Below, in pieces: positions 57,873 through 64,000 of a stretch of 64,000 bases of DNA. The translations under genes were made by a program, and so were the position numbers. The stretch comes from Actinomadura sp. K4S16 (GTDB taxonomy: Bacteria; Actinomycetota; Actinomycetes; Streptosporangiales; Streptosporangiaceae), in contig NZ_BDDE01000019.1 in assembly GCF_008327685.1 (NCBI RefSeq), forward strand, positions 124,001 to 188,000, given 5' to 3'. Below the pieces are notes generated by a model that saw only the letters and a list, made by a program, of their open reading frames with translations, was not told the origin of the DNA and searched no databases. The first letter of the stretch is position 1. Every line of letters starts with the position of its first letter.

Positions 57873-58829
57873 TCAGCCGAAGGTGGGGAGGTCGTAGCGG
57901 TCCTGGTCGGAGGGGCGGGGGGCCTCGGGGCCGTCGCGGCCCAGGCGGAGCATGCGGCAGACGCGGACGGTGCGGAACTCGCGGCCGCGGACGTTGAGCT
58001 CGTGGCCCGGCGTCGCCCGGATGCCGTCGGCGATCGCGGTCCACTCGGCGAGTTCGGCGGGGGTCGGGGGGTCGCCCTGGAACTCGCGGAGCCTCGGCAT
58101 GAGGTCGGTGAAGTGGCGGGCCAGCCGGTCGCGGGCCTCCTCCGGGTCGTCGCCGCCGGTGAGCGGGGCCCAGGCGTCGCCGTCGACCTCGACCGCTATG
58201 AAGGTGGGCGGGAGCAGCACCACCCCGGGATGCGTCCGGATCGCGTGGCGCGCCTCCGTGCGGACCATGTCGGGGACGGTGCCGGGCACCGGCAGCCGCC
58301 CGACCAGGTTCAGCCGGAGCTGCGCCTCCCACTGGCCGCACGGCGCCGCCGGGTCGATGAGGTGGTCGCGCAGCAGGCCGTTCGCGGAGAGGTCGGCGTC
58401 GGTGGACCGGGGCGGCTCCATCACCCGGTGGCCGAGCAGGATGAACTTCTCCACCCGGATGACGCGGTAGCGGCGGTCGCCGATCTCCCACTCGTCCTTG
58501 GCGAGCTGCTCGCCCTCCTCGGGGTCGAGCCGCCCGGCCGCCGCCAGCATCGCCTGGACGGTCGGGGCGTCGGTCTCCCGCGCGGCGGCCGTGCGGAGGT
58601 CCATCGCGAGGCTGTAGCGGGCGGTGGCCGGTCCGTCCGCGCCCAGCGACGCAATCCGCCATTCCTTCGCGAATTGCACCGCATAACCGAATTCGGGGGA
58701 TCCAGCGGGGAAGAGCTTCGGGTACCGCAGCATCCGCTCGCCGAGTTCCCGGTCGCGGACGTCCGCGACCGGATCGAGCAGGGCCGCCACGTTGATGTGG
58801 TCGTACCCGTGCATCAGCGGGAACGTCAT
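57873..58829 (-). CDS. DUF5954 family protein
   Basis: The 318-residue soluble protein resembles the actinobacterial DUF5954 family. It has ALLDPVADVRDRELGERMLR, YPKLFPAGSPEFGYAVQFAK, GDRRYRVIRVEKFILLGHRV, and a C-terminal RGREFRTVRVCRMLRLGRDG followed by DGPEAPRPSDQD. Members are numerous in Streptomyces-type genomes and have no known activity. The ATG 58829 has only a weak AGGATG. It converges with the small RHIM-like gene across 22 bp. Confidence 0.8.
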   Translation of the reverse strand: MTFPLMHGYDHINVAALLDPVADVRDRELGERMLRYPKLFPAGSPEFGYAVQFAKEWRIASLGADGPATARYSLAMDLRTAAARETDAPTVQAMLAAAGRLDPEEGEQLAKDEWEIGDRRYRVIRVEKFILLGHRVMEPPRSTDADLSANGLLRDHLIDPAAPCGQWEAQLRLNLVGRLPVPGTVPDMVRTEARHAIRTHPGVVLLPPTFIAVEVDGDAWAPLTGGDDPEEARDRLARHFTDLMPRLREFQGDPPTPAELAEWTAIADGIRATPGHELNVRGREFRTVRVCRMLRLGRDGPEAPRPSDQDRYDLPTFG

Positions 58830-58932
58830 GCCCGCATCCTGGCCGGATGCGGCCCCGCGCGCACGGCTTTTCCCGTATTCGAACGCCGGAAAGATTAAGG
58901 ATTGATGGTATTTGAGGTATTTATTCGACGGG

Positions 58933-59985
58933 CTATTCGGCGAGGGTGACGACCACTTTCACATCGTCCGGATGGGGGGTGAAGGCCTCGGCGAAGCGCT
59001 CCAGCGGGACGCGGCGGGAGATCAGCCGGCCGAGCCAGTCCAGGTCGGCCCGCGCGAGGGCGTCCGCGGCGGCGGCGTAGTGCCGGAGGTTGGCGTTGAC
59101 CGACCCGATCACCGCGTCGTTCTCCAGCACGATCTGCCGGTTGAGGTCGCCCGCGTCCACCTCGAGGGGCCGTCCCGATGAGGACACCCCGGTCAGGCAC
59201 ACGATCCCGTACGAGGCGTTGTGCGCCATCGCGCCGAACACCAGGCGGGACGCGCCGGTCGCCTCGATCACCACGTCCGGCTCCGCGCCCGCGAAGGCCT
59301 CCTCGATGCCGCCGCGGTGGTAGGTCGCGCCGAGGTCGGCGACGAGCCGCGGCTTCGGCCCGTCCGCCACCCGGTCGAGGACGTGGACGTCCAGCCCCCG
59401 CTGCACGCCGAGCATCGCCGCGAGCAGCCCGATCGGGCCCGCGCCGGTGACCAGGACCCGGCGCGGCTCGAACCACGCCCGGTTGCCGACCTTCTCGACC
59501 TGCTCCCACGCCTTCGCGACGACCGTGGCCGGCTCCATCAGCACGCCGACCTCGGCCAGCCGCGGGTCCAGCCGGACCGCGTAGTCGGCCTCGACCCGCC
59601 ACGCCCGGCTCGCGTACCCGTCGATCTCCTTGATGCCGCGCTCGGTGTACCGGCCGTTGCGGCACATGTCGAACTCGCCGTGCGCGCAGGCCCCGCAGGG
59701 TTCCGGGTCGGGCCGCCGCACGACGCCCACGACGAGGTCGCCGGGGGAGAAGCCGCTGCCGGACGGGGCGTGCCGCACCCGGCCGAGCGACTCGTGCCCG
59801 ATGACGAGGCGGTCGCGGCCCGGCGGGGCCCATCCGTAGTCCCCGGCGGCGATCTCCTTGTCGGTGCCGCACACCCCCACGGCGAGCCCGTCGACCAGCA
59901 GGTCCCCCTCCCCGGGCTCCGGGTCGGGGACGTCGGTCACGGCCAGCGAGCCGGGCTTCTCCGGCAGGACGGTCAAGGCGCGCAT
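58933..59985 (-). CDS. Glucose 1-dehydrogenase-like medium-chain dehydrogenase
   Basis: The 350-residue zinc-type MDR protein resembles archaeal/actinobacterial glucose 1-dehydrogenase. It has catalytic-zinc residues in GVCGTDKEIAAGDYGW and RLVIGHESLGRV, structural cysteines in EPCGACAHGEFDMCRNGRY, and the NAD(P) motif VLVTGAGPIGLLAAMLG. It ends RFAEAFTPHPDDVKVVVTLAE. It would oxidise glucose to gluconolactone. The start ATG 59985 follows AAGGAGAA. It lies 46 bp after the GH15 gene on the same strand, an arrangement that would couple glucose release with its oxidation. Confidence 0.85.
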   Translation of the reverse strand: MRALTVLPEKPGSLAVTDVPDPEPGEGDLLVDGLAVGVCGTDKEIAAGDYGWAPPGRDRLVIGHESLGRVRHAPSGSGFSPGDLVVGVVRRPDPEPCGACAHGEFDMCRNGRYTERGIKEIDGYASRAWRVEADYAVRLDPRLAEVGVLMEPATVVAKAWEQVEKVGNRAWFEPRRVLVTGAGPIGLLAAMLGVQRGLDVHVLDRVADGPKPRLVADLGATYHRGGIEEAFAGAEPDVVIEATGASRLVFGAMAHNASYGIVCLTGVSSSGRPLEVDAGDLNRQIVLENDAVIGSVNANLRHYAAAADALARADLDWLGRLISRRVPLERFAEAFTPHPDDVKVVVTLAE

Positions 59986-60031
59986 GGCGCTTCTCCTTCC
60001 ACGACTTCCACGTCTCCAGCGGCTTGGGCGG

Positions 60032-61819
60032 CTAGGCGCGGCGATGGGCGGGACGGGAGCCGCTCAGATGCCGCGCGGTGTTGACGAGCCCGACGTGCGA
60101 GTACGCCTGCGGGGTGTTCCCGATCTGCCGCCCGGCGGCGGTGTCGTACTCCTCGCTGAGCAGCCCGAGGTCGTTGCGCAGGCCGAGCAGCCGCTCGAAC
60201 AGGTCGGTGGCCTGCTCGGTGCGGCCGATGCCGTGCAGGGCGTCGGCGAGCCAGAACGTGCAGGCCAGGAAGGCCCCTTCGCCGCCCGGCATGCCGTCCA
60301 CGCCGCCGTCGGCTCCGGTGTCGTAGCGCAGCACGAACCCGTCCCGGTACAGCTCCCGCTGCACCTGGTCGACGGTGCCGATCACGCGCGGGTCGTCCCA
60401 GGGCAGGAACCCCACCCGCGGGATGAGCAGCAGCGCCGCGTCGAGCCCGCGCGACCCGTAGAACTGGGTGAACGTTCCGCGGTCCGCGTCGTAGCCGTGC
60501 TCGCACACGTCCGCGTGGATCCGCTCCCGCAGCTCCTTCCACCTGCCGACGGGGCCGTCCAGCCCGTACCCCTCGACGGCCTTGACGGCGCGGTCGACGC
60601 CCGTCCAGGCGAGCACCTTGGAGTGGACGAAGTCGCGCCGCTCCCCGCGGACCTCCCACAGGCTGTTGTCGGGGTCGCTCCAGTGCCCTTCGAGGAAGTC
60701 CATCAGGGCGACCTGGAGGTCCCAGGCGTTCCCGTCGGTGCCGATGTCGGCCTCGCGGGCGATGTGCAGGCCGTCCAGGACCTCGCCCCAGGTGTCCAGC
60801 TGGAACTGCTCGGACGCGGCGTTGCCCACCCGCACCGGCGCCGACCCCTCGTAGCCGGCGAGCCAGTCCACGGTGTACTCGGTGAGCCGCCGGGTGCCGT
60901 CGATCGCGTACATGATCTGCAGGTCGGCGGGGTCGCCGGCGACGGCGCGCAGCAGCCACTCCCGCCACGCCTTCGCCTCCGCGACGAACCCGGTGCCGAG
61001 CAGGGCCTGGAGCGTGAACGTCGCGTCCCGCAGCCAGCAGAACCGGTAGTCCCAGTTGCGCGGGCCGCCGAGCCGCTCGGGCAGCGAGGTGGTCGCGGCG
61101 GCGACGATGCCGCCGGTGGGGGCGTAGGTGAGCGCCTTCAGCGTGATCAGCGAACGGCGGACCGCCTCGTCCCACCGCCCGTCGTAGTCGTAGCGGCCCA
61201 TCCAGTCCCACCAGAACAGCTCCGTGTCGGAGAGCGCCTGCTCCGCCTCCACCGCCTTCGGACGCGGCAGGTGGGACGGCTGGTATGTCAGGACGAACGG
61301 GACGCGCTCCCCGGCCGACACCGTGAAGTCGGCGCAGGTCGTCAGGTCGCGCCCTTCGAGGGCGATGGGCGTCTTCAGCCAGGTGGCGTCCGGGCCTGCG
61401 ACGGCGTTGAATTCTCCTTCCCGGTGCCGCACCCATGGCACGATCCGCCCGTAGTCGAACCGCAGCCGCAGCGCCATGCGCATCGGGACGCTCCCGCTGA
61501 GCCCCTCCACGATCCGGACGACGTCGGCGGCCTCACCCCGCGGCGGCATGAAGTCGATCAGCCGGACGGACCCGTCCGGGGTGTCCCACTCGGTCTCCAG
61601 GATCAGCGTGTCGTCCCGGTACCGGCGCCGCGCGCACATCCCGCCGGCCGCGGGCGCCACGCGCCAGAACCCGGCGTGCTCGTCGCCCAGGAGGGAGGCG
61701 AAGCAGGCGGGGGAGTCGAACCGGGGCAGGCAGAGCCAGTCGATCGAGCCGTCCTTGCCGACCAGCGCCGCCGTCTGGGTGTCGCCCAGCAGCCCGTAGT
61801 CCTCGATCCGCAGTGCCAA
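60032..61819 (-). CDS. Glycoside hydrolase family 15 protein (trehalase/glucoamylase-like)
   Basis: From TTG 61819 this is a 595-residue protein beginning with the typical ALRIEDYGLLGDTQTAALVG, then DGSIDWLCLPRFDSPACFAS. An N-terminal beta-sandwich is followed by the (alpha/alpha)6 barrel with GPRNWDYRFCWLRDATFTLQ, and LLSEEYDTAAGRQIGNTPQA near the end with the catalytic base region. No signal peptide, so it acts inside the cell. Family members in actinobacteria hydrolyse trehalose or short alpha-glucans. TTG 61819 has a GGGAGGTG box; the upstream GTG 61861 lacks one. It is upstream of the glucose dehydrogenase gene. Confidence 0.87.
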   Translation of the reverse strand: MALRIEDYGLLGDTQTAALVGKDGSIDWLCLPRFDSPACFASLLGDEHAGFWRVAPAAGGMCARRRYRDDTLILETEWDTPDGSVRLIDFMPPRGEAADVVRIVEGLSGSVPMRMALRLRFDYGRIVPWVRHREGEFNAVAGPDATWLKTPIALEGRDLTTCADFTVSAGERVPFVLTYQPSHLPRPKAVEAEQALSDTELFWWDWMGRYDYDGRWDEAVRRSLITLKALTYAPTGGIVAAATTSLPERLGGPRNWDYRFCWLRDATFTLQALLGTGFVAEAKAWREWLLRAVAGDPADLQIMYAIDGTRRLTEYTVDWLAGYEGSAPVRVGNAASEQFQLDTWGEVLDGLHIAREADIGTDGNAWDLQVALMDFLEGHWSDPDNSLWEVRGERRDFVHSKVLAWTGVDRAVKAVEGYGLDGPVGRWKELRERIHADVCEHGYDADRGTFTQFYGSRGLDAALLLIPRVGFLPWDDPRVIGTVDQVQRELYRDGFVLRYDTGADGGVDGMPGGEGAFLACTFWLADALHGIGRTEQATDLFERLLGLRNDLGLLSEEYDTAAGRQIGNTPQAYSHVGLVNTARHLSGSRPAHRRA

Positions 61820-61922
61820 GACGCGCCACCTCCCGTCCTCGGTTCCTCTGGCTTCCTCCACTAACCCGTGATCAGGGATGTATGTACGGGGAGCAGGTGT
61901 TTGTGGCGAGCCGGTGAGGCCC

Positions 61923-61963
61923 CGTCCGGCGCGGCGGCATGGGAGCCGCCGCCGTGCCGGACG
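61923..61963 (-). terminator. Hairpin after the xylanase gene
   Basis: The 16-nt arms 61923-61938 and 61948-61963 pair with a single mismatch across a 9-nt loop. It is located between the xylanase stop (61991) and the GH15 start (61819), so it probably ends the xylanase transcript. Confidence 0.7.
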
Positions 61964-61990
61964 GAGGTCTTGCGGGAGGACGCGAGCGGG

Positions 61991-63361
61991 TCAGGGGGTG
62001 CCGCAGCTGATGACCGGGTCGGCCGTGTTCCCGGTCGGGGCGTTGACGGTGAACCCGTACGACGCCGACGCGCCCGGCGCGAGGCTGCCGTTCCAGCCGA
62101 CCGGCTTGACCGTGACGACGTTGCCGCTCGTGCTCGCGGTGCCGTTCCACAGGGCGACGATCTGCTGGCCCGAGCCCATCGTCATGACGACCGTCCACGA
62201 GGCGACCGCGGTGGCGCCGGCCTTGATGGTCACCTGGCCGTTGAAGCCCCCGTTCCACTGCGCGGTGCGGGCGTAGGTGCAGGTGACGGCCCCGGGGTCG
62301 CCCGGGTCGCCGGGGTCGCCCGGGTCCTCGCCGCCGAGGGCCTGGAGCGCCGCGTCGTATGCGGGCTTCTTGGCGTAGTTGCCGTCGAACAGCAGCGCGG
62401 CGCCTTCACCAGGGAACACGTCGGGAATCCACGAGTACTTGTCGGTGACGCCCCAGACGGTGATGACGGTGCAGCGCGACACGGCGAGGCAGGCGGAGAC
62501 GACCTTCTTGTAGTCGTTCGCCTGGGTGGCGAGCTTGGAACTGTCCGGCGGGGTGGACATGCGGATGTCCAGTTCGGTGATGTGGACGTCCACGCCGAGG
62601 TCGGCGAAGCGCTGCATGTTGGTCTGCATGTCGGACGGGACGGCCCCCAGCGTCAGATGCGCCTGGAGGCCCACGCAGTCGATCGGGACGCCGCGTGCCT
62701 TGAAGTCCTTGACCATGTTGTAGACGGCATTGCTCTTCGCGTTCTGCCCGTCGATGTTGTAGTCGTTGTAGCAGAGCTTGGCGCTGGGGTCGGCCGCGCG
62801 TGCCGCGCGGAACGCCTCCTCCATGTAGGAGTCGCCGATGACCCGCTGGAACACCGAGTCGCGCCGGGCGCCCGAACCGTCCTGGAACGCCTCGTTCACC
62901 ACGTCCCAGTAGGCGACCTTGCCCGCGTAGTGGCCGGCCTCCTTCGCGATGTGGTTCCGCATGGCGCTCAGCAGGTCGTCCCGCGAGGAGATGCCGCTCA
63001 CCCAGTCCGGCAGCTGGTTGTGCCACACGAGCGTGTGCCCGCGGATCTTCATGCTCTGGGCCTGCGCGTGGCTCACGAGCTGGTCGGCCGGGCCGAAGTC
63101 GAACGAGTTCCTGGACGGCTCGGTGGTCGCCCACTTCATCTCGTTCTCGGGCGTGAGCTGGTTGAACTCGCGGTCGAGCGTGGCGGCGTACGCCGACTCG
63201 CCCATGTGGGCGGTGGCCGCGGCGGCGCCGAAGACCCGGCCCTTGGCCGCGGCGGACTCCTTGAGCGTGCCCGGGGCGGCCGACGCGGGGAGCGCGACGG
63301 CCACCAGCATCGCCAGGAGCAGCGCGCCCGTGCCGAGCACCGCGGTGAGTGCTCTTCTCAT
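61991..63361 (-). CDS. Secreted GH10 endo-1,4-beta-xylanase with C-terminal CBM2
   Basis: The 456-residue protein has a Sec signal peptide (residues 1-28, ending ASA). About 35-335 are a GH10 barrel with LTPENEMKWATTEPSRNSFD, RGHTLVWHNQLPDWV, acid/base Glu in YWDVVNEAFQD, nucleophile Glu in DVHITELDIRM and VITVWGVTDKYSWI. A Gly-Asp-Pro repeat linker (DPGDPGDPGDPG) leads to a CBM2 module (about 352-456; CTYARTAQWNGGFNGQVTIK, CG near the end) for cellulose/xylan binding. ATG 63361 follows AAGGAGGAAAG. Two palindromes of the CGAAA..TTTCG type upstream suggest xylan-responsive LacI-type control. It cleaves the xylan backbone outside the cell. Confidence 0.95.
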   Translation of the reverse strand: MRRALTAVLGTGALLLAMLVAVALPASAAPGTLKESAAAKGRVFGAAAATAHMGESAYAATLDREFNQLTPENEMKWATTEPSRNSFDFGPADQLVSHAQAQSMKIRGHTLVWHNQLPDWVSGISSRDDLLSAMRNHIAKEAGHYAGKVAYWDVVNEAFQDGSGARRDSVFQRVIGDSYMEEAFRAARAADPSAKLCYNDYNIDGQNAKSNAVYNMVKDFKARGVPIDCVGLQAHLTLGAVPSDMQTNMQRFADLGVDVHITELDIRMSTPPDSSKLATQANDYKKVVSACLAVSRCTVITVWGVTDKYSWIPDVFPGEGAALLFDGNYAKKPAYDAALQALGGEDPGDPGDPGDPGAVTCTYARTAQWNGGFNGQVTIKAGATAVASWTVVMTMGSGQQIVALWNGTASTSGNVVTVKPVGWNGSLAPGASASYGFTVNAPTGNTADPVISCGTP

Positions 63362-63427
63362 GGTCTCTTTCCTCCTTGCCCAGGTCCGCGGGGATCTGCC
63401 ATTCGGCTGCCTCGGCGGGAGCGGATC

Positions 63428-63439
63428 CGAAAAGTTTCG
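63428..63439. promoter_or_regulatory. Xylanase operator candidate 1
   Basis: CGAAAAGTTTCG, a dyad with two central bases, lies 67 bp upstream of the xylanase ATG. It resembles the GAAA-n-TTTC-type operators of actinomycete xylanase genes and LacI-family sites. Confidence 0.6.
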
Positions 63440-63556
63440 ATATCCTTTCGGCAGCCGACAGGAAACTAACCCCGCGAGACACCAGCGTCAACCACCCGTT
63501 CCTGCTTTCACGGGTCAGAGCCGTTAATCGGCGACCCGAATCGACAGATCATCCGT

Positions 63557-63568
63557 CGAAACGTTTCG
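63557..63568. promoter_or_regulatory. Xylanase-region operator candidate 2
   Basis: CGAAACGTTTCG is a perfect 12-bp palindrome with the same outer bases as the site at 63428. It lies 196 bp upstream of the xylanase ATG and 255 bp upstream of the patatin gene, so two dimers could form a repression loop. The rest of the 462-bp spacer between these divergent genes is AT-richer and shows no credible gene. Confidence 0.6.
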
Positions 63569-63822
63569 GCCCATGCGATCCGCCGAAGTGCCCCGTCCTC
63601 GGGGCTTCTGCCGCCGATCGATACCGCCTTTGGTCGCCCCGCACTTTCTCGATCACTAAAGCCGTGCGGAAAAAATCGTGCGGAGACCATTGAAAGAAAG
63701 ATCGATAGGGCATCTCTCAATAGAAAGGCGAAACGGATTCCATTCGCCTGTCAGTCGTTTTCGCGTTCCGGTTCGGAAAGCGGCCCGCGGCGCCGCCCGG
63801 CGCCGCGGGGGAAGGGAGATCG

Positions 63823-64000
63823 ATGGACTCTTCGGCACCACCGCGCGCCGACCTCGTCCTGGAGGGCGGCGGCGTGAAGGGCATCGCGCTGGTGGGCGCG
63901 ATCGCCGAGACGCAGGCGCGGGGATACCGGCTCGGCGCGCCGGCCCGCGTCGCCGGGACCTCCGCCGGCGCGATCGTGGGCTCGCTGCTGGCGGCCGGGA
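63823..64000 (+). CDS. Patatin-like phospholipase, 3' truncated by window edge
   Basis: The visible 59 codons start at ATG 63823 after GAAGGGAG. They encode ADLVLEGGGVKGIALVGAIA, the glycine-rich oxyanion-hole motif of patatins, followed by ARVAGTSAGAIVGSLLAAG with the nucleophile Ser in G-T-S-A-G. The fold is a Ser-Asp dyad lipid acyl hydrolase. The catalytic Asp lies beyond the window. No signal peptide, so it probably acts inside the cell or at the membrane. Confidence 0.88.
   Translation, partial: MDSSAPPRADLVLEGGGVKGIALVGAIAETQARGYRLGAPARVAGTSAGAIVGSLLAAG

Noticed and set aside
63508..63720. 70-codon minus-strand frame between the xylanase and patatin genes
   Set aside because: No ribosome-binding site, no recognisable motif, and it covers an operator palindrome; probably spacer.
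1..64000. Search by eye for CRISPR arrays, rRNA or tRNA genes, transposases, integrases and attachment sites
   Set aside because: No regularly spaced repeats, cloverleaf-like sequences or recombinase motifs were seen. A tRNA could be missed without a covariance search.

Overview
The window is high-GC actinobacterial DNA. Its gene content points to Actinomadura or a close relative in the Thermomonosporaceae. The strongest pointer is a complete labyrinthopeptin-type class III lanthipeptide cluster, a compound family known from Actinomadura namibiensis. Supporting signs are an igr-type steroid side-chain operon, a SARP/NB-ARC regulator, XRE/DUF397 pairs, GTG starts and many 4-bp ATGA/GTGA gene overlaps.

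Layout. (1) 1-10.4 kb, plus strand: the end of a LivF-type ABC ATPase gene, a small membrane protein, then a tightly coupled operon. The operon encodes a flavin oxidoreductase, a FadD17-like ligase, an acyl-CoA dehydrogenase (ChsE2-like), a ChsH2-like MaoC-DUF35 fusion, a second acyl-CoA dehydrogenase (ChsE1-like), ChsH1-like, Ltp2-like, a double-hotdog hydratase and an SDR. Together they would remove the last three carbons of a sterol side chain as propionyl-CoA. (2) 10.4-20 kb: a winged-helix regulator, a MauD/MauE-like redox pair on the minus strand, and the lantibiotic genes labKC-labA1-labA2-labT1-labT2. The two precursor cores differ from known labyrinthopeptins at a few positions, including an extra Gly inside the C-terminal CC pair of peptide 1. 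(3) 20-26 kb: a secreted HNH nuclease, an APH(6)-like kinase, a DUF1330 protein, a secreted M19-type dipeptidase, and a divergent FAD monooxygenase/MarR pair. (4) 26-33 kb: a FadD3-like ligase, two acyl-CoA dehydrogenases behind a palindromic operator, an unknown protein, and a DUF7064-like/phosphotransferase pair. (5) 33-38 kb: a DUF574 methyltransferase, a NYN nuclease, a toxin-antitoxin pair and a WhiJ/AbaA-type trio (RsbW-like ATPase, XRE, DUF397). (6) 38-48.4 kb, minus strand: a SEC-C protein and a complete type II Wadjet anti-plasmid operon jetABCD, preceded by a secreted phosphodiester glycosidase. (7) 48.8-57.9 kb: an AfsR-like SARP regulator, two paralogous glycosyltransferase-like proteins, and an NB-ARC/TPR protein diverging from a 121-residue protein. 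The last two proteins carry matching RHIM-like (amyloid-signalling) motifs. (8) 57.9-64 kb: a DUF5954 protein, a glucose 1-dehydrogenase, a GH15 enzyme, a GH10-CBM2 xylanase with GAAA/TTTC operators, and the start of a patatin-like phospholipase gene.

No rRNA gene, tRNA gene, CRISPR array, transposase or phage gene was recognised. All family names come from reading motifs and remembered family sequences; no database search was run.
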